Under the pieces are notes generated by a model. It did no database searches and was not told the DNA's origin. It worked only from the letters and a program-made list of their open reading frames with translations. The position numbers and the translations under genes are program-made. From Anaerolineales bacterium (GTDB lineage Bacteria; Chloroflexota; Anaerolineae; Anaerolineales; Villigracilaceae), in the NCBI GenBank assembly GCA_024763295.1, contig JANTFU010000010.1:1-18137 (forward strand): a stretch of 18,137 nt of DNA, read 5' to 3'. Numbering within the stretch: position 1 is the first letter of the stretch; each line of letters opens with the position of its first letter. This document shows, piece after piece, positions 1-7,460 of this stretch.

Positions 1-31
1 ACCCGCAATTACTTGGTCGTTTTCGACCGAG

Positions 32-104
32 TGCCGAGAGACAGAATCGAACTGACGACACCGCGATTTTCAGTCGCGTGCTCTACCAACTGAGCTATCT
101 CGGC
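32..104 (-). tRNA. tRNA-Phe (anticodon GAA)
   Basis: Read on the minus strand, the sequence folds into a complete 73-nt cloverleaf. The acceptor strands GCCGAGA and TCTCGGC pair fully and the discriminator base is A. The D-arm contains AGCTCAGTTGGTAGAGC, and the anticodon stem CGCGA/TCGCG encloses the loop CTGAAAA, giving anticodon GAA for phenylalanine. The T-arm has GTTCGATTC. No CCA tail is encoded. Just past the 3' end on the minus strand (31 down to 12) there is an imperfect 8-bp hairpin with an AAAA loop. It has no T-run after it, so it may mark the processing or transcript end but is not a convincing terminator. The gene is divergent from coaE. Confidence 0.96.
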
Positions 105-132
105 GAGAACATTCAATTGTTAAGCGAGCGGT

Positions 133-161
133 ATTTTACTAGCTCTTATAGTGATTGTCAA
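133..161 (-). promoter_or_regulatory. Promoter of tRNA-Phe
   Basis: On the minus strand there is a perfect -35 box TTGACA (161-156), a 17-nt spacer, and a -10 box TAAAAT (138-133). Transcription should start near 126, about 20 nt before the mature tRNA 5' end at 104. Both boxes and the spacing match a housekeeping sigma-70 type promoter. Confidence 0.75.
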
Positions 162-301
162 CACCAAAATCAGACTTTTTTTTGCAAATTTAAAAAGAAG
201 TTTCGCTTCCAACAACTTTTTTCTCATTCGCACTCGCATAAGTCTTAAGAACAGTGTAAAATACTCCCATCGAAAAAGTCATACATCCTAGGAGAAGTAT
301 C

Positions 302-1450
302 GTGAGTGATTGGTCAGGCAAATATGTGATTGGGCTAACTGGTAATATAGCCACCGGCAAAAGCGTTGTAAGAAAAATGCTCGAGCATCTCGGCGCATAT
401 ACCATTGATGCAGATGCACTATCTCACCGCGCTATGTCAAAAGGAGCACCTGCCTACCAACCGATAGTCGATTACTTTGGTAAATGGATTTTAATGGACG
501 ATGGCGAAATTGACCGCAAAAAACTAGGCAACCTTGTCTTCGGCGTTCCGGATGCACTCAAAGCACTTGAGGACCTTGTACATCCTTTCGTAGAACAGGC
601 TGTCAACCTGCTTGTACAGCGTGCTGAACAAAAAGTTGTGGTCATTGAAGCCATCAAGCTACTCGAAGGCGACCTAGCAAATAAGTGCGATAGCATCTGG
701 GTCACAGACGCCCCAGAAAAACTACAAGTTGCCCGCTTGATGGAAAAGCGCAACATGGATGAAGACAGCGCTTTACGCCGCGTTCAAGCGCAAAACTCAC
801 AAAAAGATAAGCTCGAGGCTGCGCATATCGTCATCGACAACACCAGTTCTTTTGAAGACCTCTGGAAACAAGTCTCCGCAGGTTGGGAAAAAATTTCAAC
901 GACCGAGAGCACCGAAAAAGCCCCTCCCGAAAAACCCACAACAACAGTTGCGGCTGCACCAAGCGGAAAGCTCACCGTCAAACGTGGTCATCCGCGTGAC
1001 TCGCAAGCCATCGCAGATCTTATTTCTAAACTGGGCGGACCCAAAATGAACTCCAGTGATGTCATGGCAGCGTTTGGCGAAAAAGCCTTCTTGGTACTCA
1101 AAGCAGACGACGAGCTGGTAGGGCTGGCTGGCTGGCAGGTGGAAAATCTCGTCACCCGCACAACAGACCTTTATATTACACCGGGCGTTGACCTAGAAAG
1201 CGCGCTCAAGTCGCTTATAGAAGAAATCGAAAACGCATCACACGCGTTGCAAAGTGAAGCATCGCTACTTTTCCTAAAAGATGACTTGGCAAGCAAAAAA
1301 ACGATTTGGGAAAAACTGGGCTACGAAAAACGGACCCCGAAAACCCTCGGAGTACAAGCTTGGTATGATGCCGCCAAAGAAATCCTAACTCCTGACAAAA
1401 CCCTCTACTTCAAGCAACTGCGCATGGATCGCGTACTACGCCCCATTTAG
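302..1450 (+). CDS. coaE: Dephospho-CoA kinase fused to a GNAT-like acetyltransferase domain
   Basis: The N-terminal part (about residues 1-198) is dephospho-CoA kinase, the last enzyme of coenzyme A synthesis, which phosphorylates the ribose 3'-OH of dephospho-CoA with ATP. It shows the P-loop G14-NIAT-GKS21 within GLTGNIATGKS, the IDAD motif at 35-38, and a lid-like region ending in HIVIDN (175-180). A linker rich in Thr, Pro and Lys (199-222) follows. The last 160 residues (223-382) resemble a GNAT fold: a stretch FLVLKADDELVGLAGW is followed by a helix-rich tail ending in a GYEKR motif. CoaE proteins are usually about 200 residues, so this one is almost doubled. The GTG start has a good ribosome site AGGAG (290-294) at 7 nt spacing. 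Whether the second domain is catalytic or only binds CoA is unknown. The kinase call is firm; the GNAT call is by resemblance. Confidence 0.9.
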   Translation: MSDWSGKYVIGLTGNIATGKSVVRKMLEHLGAYTIDADALSHRAMSKGAPAYQPIVDYFGKWILMDDGEIDRKKLGNLVFGVPDALKALEDLVHPFVEQAVNLLVQRAEQKVVVIEAIKLLEGDLANKCDSIWVTDAPEKLQVARLMEKRNMDEDSALRRVQAQNSQKDKLEAAHIVIDNTSSFEDLWKQVSAGWEKISTTESTEKAPPEKPTTTVAAAPSGKLTVKRGHPRDSQAIADLISKLGGPKMNSSDVMAAFGEKAFLVLKADDELVGLAGWQVENLVTRTTDLYITPGVDLESALKSLIEEIENASHALQSEASLLFLKDDLASKKTIWEKLGYEKRTPKTLGVQAWYDAAKEILTPDKTLYFKQLRMDRVLRPI

Positions 1451-1462
1451 CCGATTTCATAC

Positions 1463-1487
1463 GGGCTGGTTTACCAGCCCTATTTTA
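1463..1487 (+). terminator. Terminator-like hairpin between coaE and cdaA
   Basis: GGGCTGG (1463-1469) and CCAGCCC (1474-1480) form a perfect 7-bp stem with loop TTTA, followed by TATTTTATATAT. The T-run is broken by A residues, so it could be a weak terminator that reduces read-through from coaE into cdaA. The AT-rich tail also overlaps a possible -10 box for cdaA. Confidence 0.5.
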
Positions 1488-1499
1488 TATATCTCCCCG
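1486..1499 (+). promoter_or_regulatory. Possible -10 box for a leaderless cdaA transcript
   Basis: TATATA at 1486-1491 lies 7 nt before the GTG start codon at 1499, the distance expected if transcription begins at the start codon itself. The bases between are CT/C-rich and hold no Shine-Dalgarno sequence. No recognisable -35 box is present, because that position falls in the hairpin stem, so the call is tentative. Confidence 0.3.
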
Positions 1500-2371
1500 T
1501 GACAGACTTTCTTAGCGACTTTCTCTTCTTTTTTCAGCGCCTCACCTGGCTCAGTGTCGTCGATATTTTCCTCGTCACCCTGATCTTTTTTACGATACTC
1601 TATATTTTGCGCGACACCCAAGCGATGACCCTCTTGCGTGGCGTCATTCTGGTTGTCGTGTTGATTGTCCTGCTCACCAGCCTCTTCAATCTACCGGCTT
1701 TCTCATGGCTTATGAGCACCACCTTGCCCGCCTTATTACTCTCTATTCCGGTGATTTTCGCGCCCGAAATTCGACGTACACTCGAACGAATCGGACGCGC
1801 AGGCTTTTCCATCCACTTTAGCGATACCCAAAACCAAGAGACGCAACTTGAAGCCATGATTGACGCCGTTCTGAGCGCCACAGCGCGTCTCTCTGCCCGC
1901 CAACATGGAGCGCTAATCGTTTTTCAGCGTTTGGATAATCTCGAAGAATATATTGAAACCGGCGTGCGGATGGATGCGGTCGTTACCCCTGAAACCTTAC
2001 TGCAAATCTTCTATCCGAACACCCCCCTGCATGATGGTGCCGTAATCATTTCTGACCTGAAAATTGCTTCCGCTTCCTGTATTATGCCCCTGTCCTCAAA
2101 CGGGATTCTGGAAAGCTCCCCCGAACGGCAGATGGGGTTGCGCCACCGCGCGGCACTTGGCATTTCGGAAGCGCGCGATTCATTATCATTGGTTGTCTCT
2201 GAAGAAACCGGCGACATCTCAATCGCACAAAGCGGACGAATTATTCGCGATTTGAATATTGATCGTTTGAAAAATATCCTCGTTGCCTTTTACCGCCCCG
2301 CAGGGCTAACACGCCAAAGCGGATTTATCAAAGGCATTTTTTCTTTTCTCTCGCATAAAAAAGAGCTGTAA
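1499..2371 (+). CDS. cdaA: Diadenylate cyclase CdaA (cyclic di-AMP synthase)
   Basis: Membrane-bound diadenylate cyclase that joins two ATP molecules into the second messenger c-di-AMP, which controls potassium, osmotic balance and cell-wall homeostasis in many bacteria. Three hydrophobic helices occupy about residues 17-36, 43-61 and 68-87, and a cytoplasmic DisA_N catalytic domain runs from about 100 to 265. Both catalytic signatures are intact: the DGA motif (D179-G180-A181 in PLHDGAVIIS) and the RHR motif (R215-H216-R217 in GLRHRAALG). The length of 290 is close to the roughly 270 usual for the family. The GTG start at 1499 is preceded by a C-rich stretch with no ribosome site. There is no better start before the first helix, so initiation may be leaderless or weak. 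The stop is 2 nt from the start of cdaR, the usual synthase-regulator pair. Confidence 0.95.
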   Translation: MTDFLSDFLFFFQRLTWLSVVDIFLVTLIFFTILYILRDTQAMTLLRGVILVVVLIVLLTSLFNLPAFSWLMSTTLPALLLSIPVIFAPEIRRTLERIGRAGFSIHFSDTQNQETQLEAMIDAVLSATARLSARQHGALIVFQRLDNLEEYIETGVRMDAVVTPETLLQIFYPNTPLHDGAVIISDLKIASASCIMPLSSNGILESSPERQMGLRHRAALGISEARDSLSLVVSEETGDISIAQSGRIIRDLNIDRLKNILVAFYRPAGLTRQSGFIKGIFSFLSHKKEL

Positions 2372-2373
2372 AT

Positions 2374-3621
2374 ATGTTGCGCTGGCTAGGTAAAAATCTA
2401 AGCACATTTGTGCTTGCTCTCCTCATGGCAATTGGCGTCTGGGTTGCAGCGGTTAACGAAGCAGACCCAAACGAAGTATCCACATACCCAACACCGATTC
2501 AGCTTGAGATTGTGGGGCAAAATACAGACCTGCTCATCACCGAGCAAACCTCGGAACAGATCAAGCTAACCCTGCGTGCGCCCCATTCCATTTGGCAACA
2601 ATTAACTGCCGACGAGGACAGCATCCTTGCACTTGTTGACCTATCCGGCTACACTGCGGGTGAGTACATCATCACGCCGCAAATTCAAATCGGCTTGGAA
2701 CCGGTCAAGATTGTTTCGGTTTCGCCGGCAACGATCAAGTTTACGCTCGAGGAGTTGGTTAGCAAAACGGTTCCTGTCAATATCCAGATTAATGGAGAGC
2801 CGTCTATCGGCTATCAGGCAGGAATGCAGAGCTTTACCCCCAACGAAGTCACGGTTTCCGGTCCTACGTCGCTTGTAGAGCGCGTGGTAAGCGCAGAAGC
2901 CAGCTTTGACCTAAGCGACGTGCGCGAAAGTGTGGACGAGCAGCTTTCGCTGCGTTTTGTAGACGAATTTAACCAAAAAGTAGAGGGCATTACTGCCAGC
3001 GCAGAAAATGTGCGTTTACTGATTCCGATTAGTCAGCAGGGCGGCTACCGTGATGTTGCCGTTAAAGTACTCGTCGAAGGACAGGTCGCAAATCTTCATC
3101 GCCTGACCAATATTTCAGTCTTCCCGCCTGTCGTCACCCTGTATTCTTCAGACCCTGAACTTGTCACAGAACTCCCCGGCGTCGTCGAGACCGAAGCACT
3201 CGACATCAACGGCATCGATGATGATATTTCGGCACGATTAACGCTGAACCTTCCCGAAAATGTTGTCGTAATCGGCGACCAAACCGTCTTGGTGACCGCA
3301 TCGGTCGAGGCGATCCTTGGCAGCCAGACCATTTCAGACAAACCGCTCGAAGTCATCAACCTCGCGCCCGACCTGAACGCGACACTTTCGTCACTGACGG
3401 TTGATGCCATCCTTTCGGGACCTTTACCCGATCTTGATGCGCTCAACGACACCGATTTACGCGTCTTTGTTGATCTCGAAGGGCTTGGCATTGGCACCTA
3501 CCAACTCACGCCACAAATCGAAATTCTAAATAACGCCATCACGCTCGAGTCAATCCTGCCTGAAAGCATCGAGGTTGTCATCAGCGAAGCGCCGCTGGAA
3601 ACGCCCACACCCGTACCCTAG
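2374..3621 (+). CDS. cdaR: CdaR-like YbbR-domain protein, predicted regulator of CdaA
   Basis: This protein has a single N-terminal membrane anchor (about residues 8-27) and then an extracytoplasmic chain of beta-rich YbbR repeats. The repeats can be followed by recurring phrases: Y(T/Q)..GEY/GTYxxTPQIxI near residues 90-105 and again near 370-385, and VSPATIKFTLEE / LPESIEVVIS at the ends of units. In Firmicutes, CdaR binds CdaA and adjusts c-di-AMP production. The same role is inferred here from the domain and from its position 2 nt after cdaA, which suggests translational coupling. The C-terminus ends in a short Pro/Thr tail (ETPTPVP). The upstream ribosome site is weak (AAAGAG within the end of cdaA). 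The domain call is firm; the regulatory role is by family and context. Confidence 0.88.
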   Translation: MLRWLGKNLSTFVLALLMAIGVWVAAVNEADPNEVSTYPTPIQLEIVGQNTDLLITEQTSEQIKLTLRAPHSIWQQLTADEDSILALVDLSGYTAGEYIITPQIQIGLEPVKIVSVSPATIKFTLEELVSKTVPVNIQINGEPSIGYQAGMQSFTPNEVTVSGPTSLVERVVSAEASFDLSDVRESVDEQLSLRFVDEFNQKVEGITASAENVRLLIPISQQGGYRDVAVKVLVEGQVANLHRLTNISVFPPVVTLYSSDPELVTELPGVVETEALDINGIDDDISARLTLNLPENVVVIGDQTVLVTASVEAILGSQTISDKPLEVINLAPDLNATLSSLTVDAILSGPLPDLDALNDTDLRVFVDLEGLGIGTYQLTPQIEILNNAITLESILPESIEVVISEAPLETPTPVP

Positions 3622-3632
3622 AGAAAATTATT

Positions 3633-5021
3633 ATGACAAAACCTGTTGTCGCCCTTGTTGGGCGCCCTAATGTCGGCAAAAGCACCCTTTTCAACCGTCT
3701 CGCCGGAGAACGTCTGGCGATTGTAGACGATACCCCCGGTACCACCCGTGATCGGATTTTAGCGGAAGCGGAATGGAGCGGCGTCTATTTTGACGTAATG
3801 GACACCGGCGGGATTGATCCGACACACGGCGGAAACACCCCCCTTTCAATTGGGTCGGCGGACTTTATCACGGATATTAAATCCCAAGCCGGGGTTGCCA
3901 TCGAGCAAGCCGACGCAGTTTTCTTCCTGACCGACGGAGAAAGCGGACCGACCCCGCCTGACCGCGAAGTAGCGCAAATTTTACGTCGCAGCCAAAAAAA
4001 ACTCGAAGACGGCACCCTCTGGCCCCCGATCTATTTGGTCGTCAACAAATGCGAAAATGAAGAACGCCGCGCCGCCGCTGCCGAGTTCTATGAGCTTGGC
4101 TTAGGCGACCCTTTCCCCATTTCCGCTATTCATGGCGCAGACGTTGGCGATTTGCTGGACTTGTTAATCAAAAATTTCCCCGAAACCGAAACCGAAGCCG
4201 ACGATTCGGTCAAAATAGCACTGGTTGGCAAGCCCAATGCAGGCAAATCAAGCCTGCTCAACAAATTGGTCGGCGAAGAACGCGCCATCGTTAGTCACAT
4301 TGCCGGGACAACCCGTGATGCCGTTGACACCAAATTTGAATACGACGATATTCCGCTCACACTGATCGACACTGCCGGCATTCGACGACGCGGCAAGATT
4401 GACCCCGGCGTGGAACGCTACAGCGTTGTCCGCGCTCACAAAGCCATTGAACGCGCGGATGTAGCGCTGCTGATGATCGACGCCGAAGAAGGCATTACCT
4501 CGCAGGACTTACACATCGCAGGCTTCATTTTGGATGCGTGGAAAAGCGTGGTCGTCTTGGTCAACAAATGGGACGCGGTACAAAAAGACACTTACACGAT
4601 GAATTACTACACCGAGAAAATCCTTGGCGAACTGAACTTCATGCCCTACGTACCGATTCTGTTCATCTCCGCAAAGACCGGTCAGCGTGTGGACAAAGTG
4701 CTACCAACGGCGCTCGAAGTACAAGAGGCGCGTTTACAGCGTATCCCAACATCCAAACTCAATCAAGTCTTGCGTGACGCACTGGATGCACACCCCGCCC
4801 CATCACAGGCTGGGAAGCAACTCAAAATTTACTATGCCACGCAAGTACGCAGCGACCCGCCGACCTTCCTTGTCTATGTCAATGACCCCAAGCTGATGCA
4901 CTTCAGCTACCGCCGCTTCTTGGAAAATCGTATCCGCGAAGCCTTCCCCTTCCCCGGTACGCCGATCAGGATCGTGCTGAAAGGCAAAGACCCGAAAGAG
5001 AAGGGGAAAAAGAAGAAGTAA
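3633..5021 (+). CDS. der: Ribosome biogenesis GTPase Der (EngA)
   Basis: Essential double-GTPase needed for maturation of the large ribosomal subunit. Two tandem G domains are visible. In the first, G1 is GRPNVGKS (10-17), G3 is DTGG (57-60) and G4 is NKCE (138-141). In the second, G1 is GKPNAGKS (199-206), G3 is DTAG (246-249) and G4 is NKWD (311-314). A C-terminal KH-like domain (about 370-450) with LKIYYATQV and FPFPGTPIRIV follows, and the protein ends in a lysine-rich tail. The length of 462 is normal. The first domain has an extended loop before G4, and Glu replaces the usual Asp in NKxD; I recall this variant from other Der lineages, so it is not evidence of damage. Only 11 nt separate it from cdaR, so it is probably the last gene of the coaE-cdaA-cdaR-der unit. 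Confidence 0.97.
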   Translation: MTKPVVALVGRPNVGKSTLFNRLAGERLAIVDDTPGTTRDRILAEAEWSGVYFDVMDTGGIDPTHGGNTPLSIGSADFITDIKSQAGVAIEQADAVFFLTDGESGPTPPDREVAQILRRSQKKLEDGTLWPPIYLVVNKCENEERRAAAAEFYELGLGDPFPISAIHGADVGDLLDLLIKNFPETETEADDSVKIALVGKPNAGKSSLLNKLVGEERAIVSHIAGTTRDAVDTKFEYDDIPLTLIDTAGIRRRGKIDPGVERYSVVRAHKAIERADVALLMIDAEEGITSQDLHIAGFILDAWKSVVVLVNKWDAVQKDTYTMNYYTEKILGELNFMPYVPILFISAKTGQRVDKVLPTALEVQEARLQRIPTSKLNQVLRDALDAHPAPSQAGKQLKIYYATQVRSDPPTFLVYVNDPKLMHFSYRRFLENRIREAFPFPGTPIRIVLKGKDPKEKGKKKK

Positions 5022-5025
5022 ATAT

Positions 5026-5056
5026 AAAAAACGCTGCGAAATCGCAGCGTTTTTTA
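5026..5056 (+). terminator. Intrinsic terminator after der, probably bidirectional
   Basis: CGCTGCG (5032-5038) pairs with CGCAGCG (5043-5049), and flanking A and T runs extend the stem. The sequence reads A6-stem-AAAT-stem-T6, so it can act on both strands. On the plus strand it ends der, and on the minus strand it can end tex. Confidence 0.9.
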
Positions 5057-5060
5057 TTTG

Positions 5061-5103
5061 AACTTCAAAGTCCCCGACTTCAGAGCAACGTCTGGAGACG
5101 TTG
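5061..5103. repeat. Small palindrome pair with GGAGACGTT core
   Basis: AAGTC-CCC-GACTT (5068-5080) is followed by CAACGTC-TGGA-GACGTTG (5086-5103). The second unit resembles the palindrome at 12311-12330: both have an ACGT half-site, GGA/GGAG in the loop and ACGTT as the other half, and both are preceded by AACTTC. This suggests a dispersed non-coding palindromic repeat of this genome. Confidence 0.45.
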
Positions 5104-5136
5104 ACGTCAATTTAGTGTCTCCCCCAAAATGCTCTA

Positions 5137-5190
5137 GCCGCCGTCCTCGGCGGCGATTCTTCCCTCAAATCCTGCGCCGAGGACGGCGCA
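5137..5190. repeat. Inverted repeat forming two hairpins with complementary loops
   Basis: A 14-bp perfect inverted repeat, CGCCGTCCTCGGCG (5139-5152) and CGCCGAGGACGGCG (5175-5188), is separated by 22 nt. Each arm is itself a 6-bp hairpin: GCCGCC-GTCCTC-GGCGGC (5137-5154) and TGCGCC-GAGGAC-GGCGCA (5173-5190). The two six-base loops are exact reverse complements. A run of seven T residues (5200-5206) follows a short GCGC-AGTAA-GCGC stem that competes with the second hairpin. The block lies between the convergent genes der and tex, so it may be a repeat element or an RNA structure; I cannot decide which. Confidence 0.6.
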
Positions 5191-5217
5191 GTAAGCGCAT
5201 TTTTTTCAGACAGATTA

Positions 5218-7338
5218 CTAATTCTTTGCCCAGCCCAAACCAATCCTTCCACGCTTGGGTTCGATGGAGAGAATTTCGACATCGAGGATATCGCCAACTT
5301 TTAGCGCCGTGCCCCAAGGGATTTGCGATTTGTGCAGCAAACCGTCCTGTTTGACACCGATGTCAACAAAAGCGCCAAAATCGACCACGTTACGTACGGT
5401 GCCTTTGAGGGTTAGTCCTTCAACAAGATCATCCATGCTCAACACGTCAGAGCGCAGGATCGGTGCAGGCGCATCTTTGCGCGGATCGCGCCCGGGACGA
5501 GCAAGCTGTTCGAAAATATCGACCAAAGTCGGGAGACCGCAACCCAACTCATCGGCGAGGGCTTGGTTGGCGGTGATTTTTTCCAACGCCGCGACACGTT
5601 CGTCCATAGGGGTAGCAGGCGAAATTCCGGCGCGTTCCAGCACGGCTTCGGCGATGGCATAAGACTCAGGGTGAATGGCAGAATTATCCAACGGATTCAG
5701 CCCATCCCGTATCCGCAAAAATCCGGCGCTTTGTTCGTAGGCTTTTTGCCCCAGCCCCGAAACATCCATCAATGCTTTGCGTGTCTTGAAAACGCCGTGC
5801 GCTTCGCGGTACGCGACGATGCCCTGCGCGAGCTTGCCGCCAATGCCCGCCACATGCTCCAGCAGCGCGGGGCTGGCAGTGTTGACGTTGACGCCGACCT
5901 GATTGACAACCGACTCGACCACGCCATCGAGCGCGTGCGCCAGTTCCTTTTGATTGACATCGTGCTGATACATGCCGACGCCGATGGCTTTGGGGTCGAT
6001 TTTGACAAGCTCGGCAAGCGGGTCTTGGGCACGACGGGCGATGGAAACCGCACCACGAATGGACACATCGAGATCGGGAAATTCAGCGCGCGCCAGCGGG
6101 GATGCCGAGTAAACTGACGCGCCGGCTTCGCTGACGATCAGATATTTAGTGGATGGCATGTCGCGCGTCAGACTGGCGACAAGTTTTTCAGTTTCACGGG
6201 ATGCGGTGCCGTTGCCGACTGCGATCAGGCTGACGTTGTGACGGTCGATCATTTCTTCGAGCTTTTTCAGCGACGCTCCCCATTCGTTTTGGGGCGGGTG
6301 TGGATAAATGGTGCCCGTATCAAGCAGTTTACCGGTCGAATCGACGACCGCAACTTTGGAGCCAGTCCGAAAACCGGGGTCGATGGCGAGAACGGTATGC
6401 CCTTCAAGCGGCGGCTGTCCGAGCAAGGCACGCAAATTGGTGGCAAAAACCTGAATGGCGTGGCTTTCGGATGCTTCGCTCAAGCTGCGACGCACGTCCC
6501 GCGCAATCGAGGGGAGCAGCAAACGCGCAGCGGCATCTTCGATGGCTTCTTCGAGCTGGTCGGCAAAGGGAGAGAGCATGTCTTCCTCAATCTCGCTGCG
6601 CACGGCGGGCTTCCAGTCGCGGTCAGAGATGTTGACGCGCACGCGCAGAACACCTTCTTTTTCACCACGCGCAATTGCAAGCATTTGGTGCGGCTGAATG
6701 CGATCGACACGCCCCTGAAAATCGTAATAAGTGCTGTAGGTGTCTTTCTCGTCTACGGCGTCTTCGATCTTCGTTGCGGTTAACGTGGCAAATTTAAGCG
6801 CCTTCTCGCGCGTCCGGGCGCGGATATTGGCATTTTCGCTGATTTGCTCGGCGACGATGTCGCGTGCGCCTTGCAAGGCGTCTTCGACGCTTTCAACATC
6901 ATCGTTGAGATATTCTTTGGCGGCTTCTTCAGGCGTGATGTCAAGCGGCTGTGAGAGCAATAATTCCGCGAGGGGAGCCAAGCCCTTTTCTTGCGCCATC
7001 ATCGCGCGTGTGCGGCGCTTAGGGCGATAGGGCGCGTACAGGTCTTCGAGCGCGGTCAGCGTCTCTGCGCCTTCGATAGCAGTTTTTAGCTCGTCAGTGA
7101 GTTTTCCCTGCTCTTCGATGGATTTCAAGATGGTCGCTCGCCGTTCGTCAATGATACGCAGACGCACAATCTCATCGGCAACGATGCGAACTTGCTCGTC
7201 GTCAAGCGATCCGGTCATCTCTTTACGATAACGGGAGATAAAGGGGACAGTATTTCCCTCATCTAATAAAGCGATCGCCGCCTCAACTTGAGACGGCTTG
7301 ACATTCAATAAGGAGGCAATCATTTGTGTGTGAGTCAT
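5218..7338 (-). CDS. tex: Tex-family RNA-binding transcription accessory protein
   Basis: Tex is the bacterial relative of eukaryotic Spt6 and binds nucleic acid during transcription. Domain order matches the family: an N-terminal helical region (1-300, with the phrase VPFISRYRKEMTGSLDDEQ at 31-49), a YqgF/RNase H-like domain from LAIDPGFRTGSK (317-328), a helix-hairpin-helix pair (about 481-550, GVNVNTASPALLEHVAGIG and DVSGLGQKAYEQ), and an S1 RNA-binding domain (about 640-704, GTVRNVVDFGAFVDIG). The length of 706 is slightly short of many Tex proteins but complete. The ATG start has no ribosome site. Instead, an extended -10 sequence lies just upstream, so the message may be leaderless. The gene is divergent from the receiver gene at 7461 and convergent with der. 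Confidence 0.97.
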   Translation of the reverse strand: MTHTQMIASLLNVKPSQVEAAIALLDEGNTVPFISRYRKEMTGSLDDEQVRIVADEIVRLRIIDERRATILKSIEEQGKLTDELKTAIEGAETLTALEDLYAPYRPKRRTRAMMAQEKGLAPLAELLLSQPLDITPEEAAKEYLNDDVESVEDALQGARDIVAEQISENANIRARTREKALKFATLTATKIEDAVDEKDTYSTYYDFQGRVDRIQPHQMLAIARGEKEGVLRVRVNISDRDWKPAVRSEIEEDMLSPFADQLEEAIEDAAARLLLPSIARDVRRSLSEASESHAIQVFATNLRALLGQPPLEGHTVLAIDPGFRTGSKVAVVDSTGKLLDTGTIYPHPPQNEWGASLKKLEEMIDRHNVSLIAVGNGTASRETEKLVASLTRDMPSTKYLIVSEAGASVYSASPLARAEFPDLDVSIRGAVSIARRAQDPLAELVKIDPKAIGVGMYQHDVNQKELAHALDGVVESVVNQVGVNVNTASPALLEHVAGIGGKLAQGIVAYREAHGVFKTRKALMDVSGLGQKAYEQSAGFLRIRDGLNPLDNSAIHPESYAIAEAVLERAGISPATPMDERVAALEKITANQALADELGCGLPTLVDIFEQLARPGRDPRKDAPAPILRSDVLSMDDLVEGLTLKGTVRNVVDFGAFVDIGVKQDGLLHKSQIPWGTALKVGDILDVEILSIEPKRGRIGLGWAKN

Positions 7339-7345
7339 GGGCGCG

Positions 7346-7354
7346 ATTCTACCA
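7346..7354 (-). promoter_or_regulatory. Extended -10 promoter of tex, implying a leaderless mRNA
   Basis: On the minus strand TGGTAGAAT (7354-7346) matches the extended -10 pattern TGnTAnnnT. Transcription would start near 7339, immediately before the ATG at 7338. No Shine-Dalgarno sequence fits before the ATG, which agrees with leaderless initiation. There is no good -35 box, which extended -10 promoters can do without. Confidence 0.45.
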
Positions 7355-7460
7355 AAAACATCGAAAAAATGTTCTTGGATTTTTGACTAAAAATTTTGTT
7401 AATGGTTTGAAAAGTCCCACATCAAAAGAATAAAGCATAATAAGGTTTGGAGAATTTTCT

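Noticed and set aside
234..262. Promoter for coaE with -10 TAAAAT at 257-262
   Set aside because: The -10 is acceptable, but nothing like a -35 is found at 16-18 nt, so I do not list it as a feature.
5563..6783. Plus-strand frames of 181-184 codons opposite tex
   Set aside because: They lie wholly inside tex, whose domains are intact across the region, and have no ribosome sites or recognisable motifs.
7383..7441. Promoter for the receiver gene
   Set aside because: TTGACT, TTGAAA and CATAAT are present, but no pair has a spacing of 16-18 nt with good boxes.
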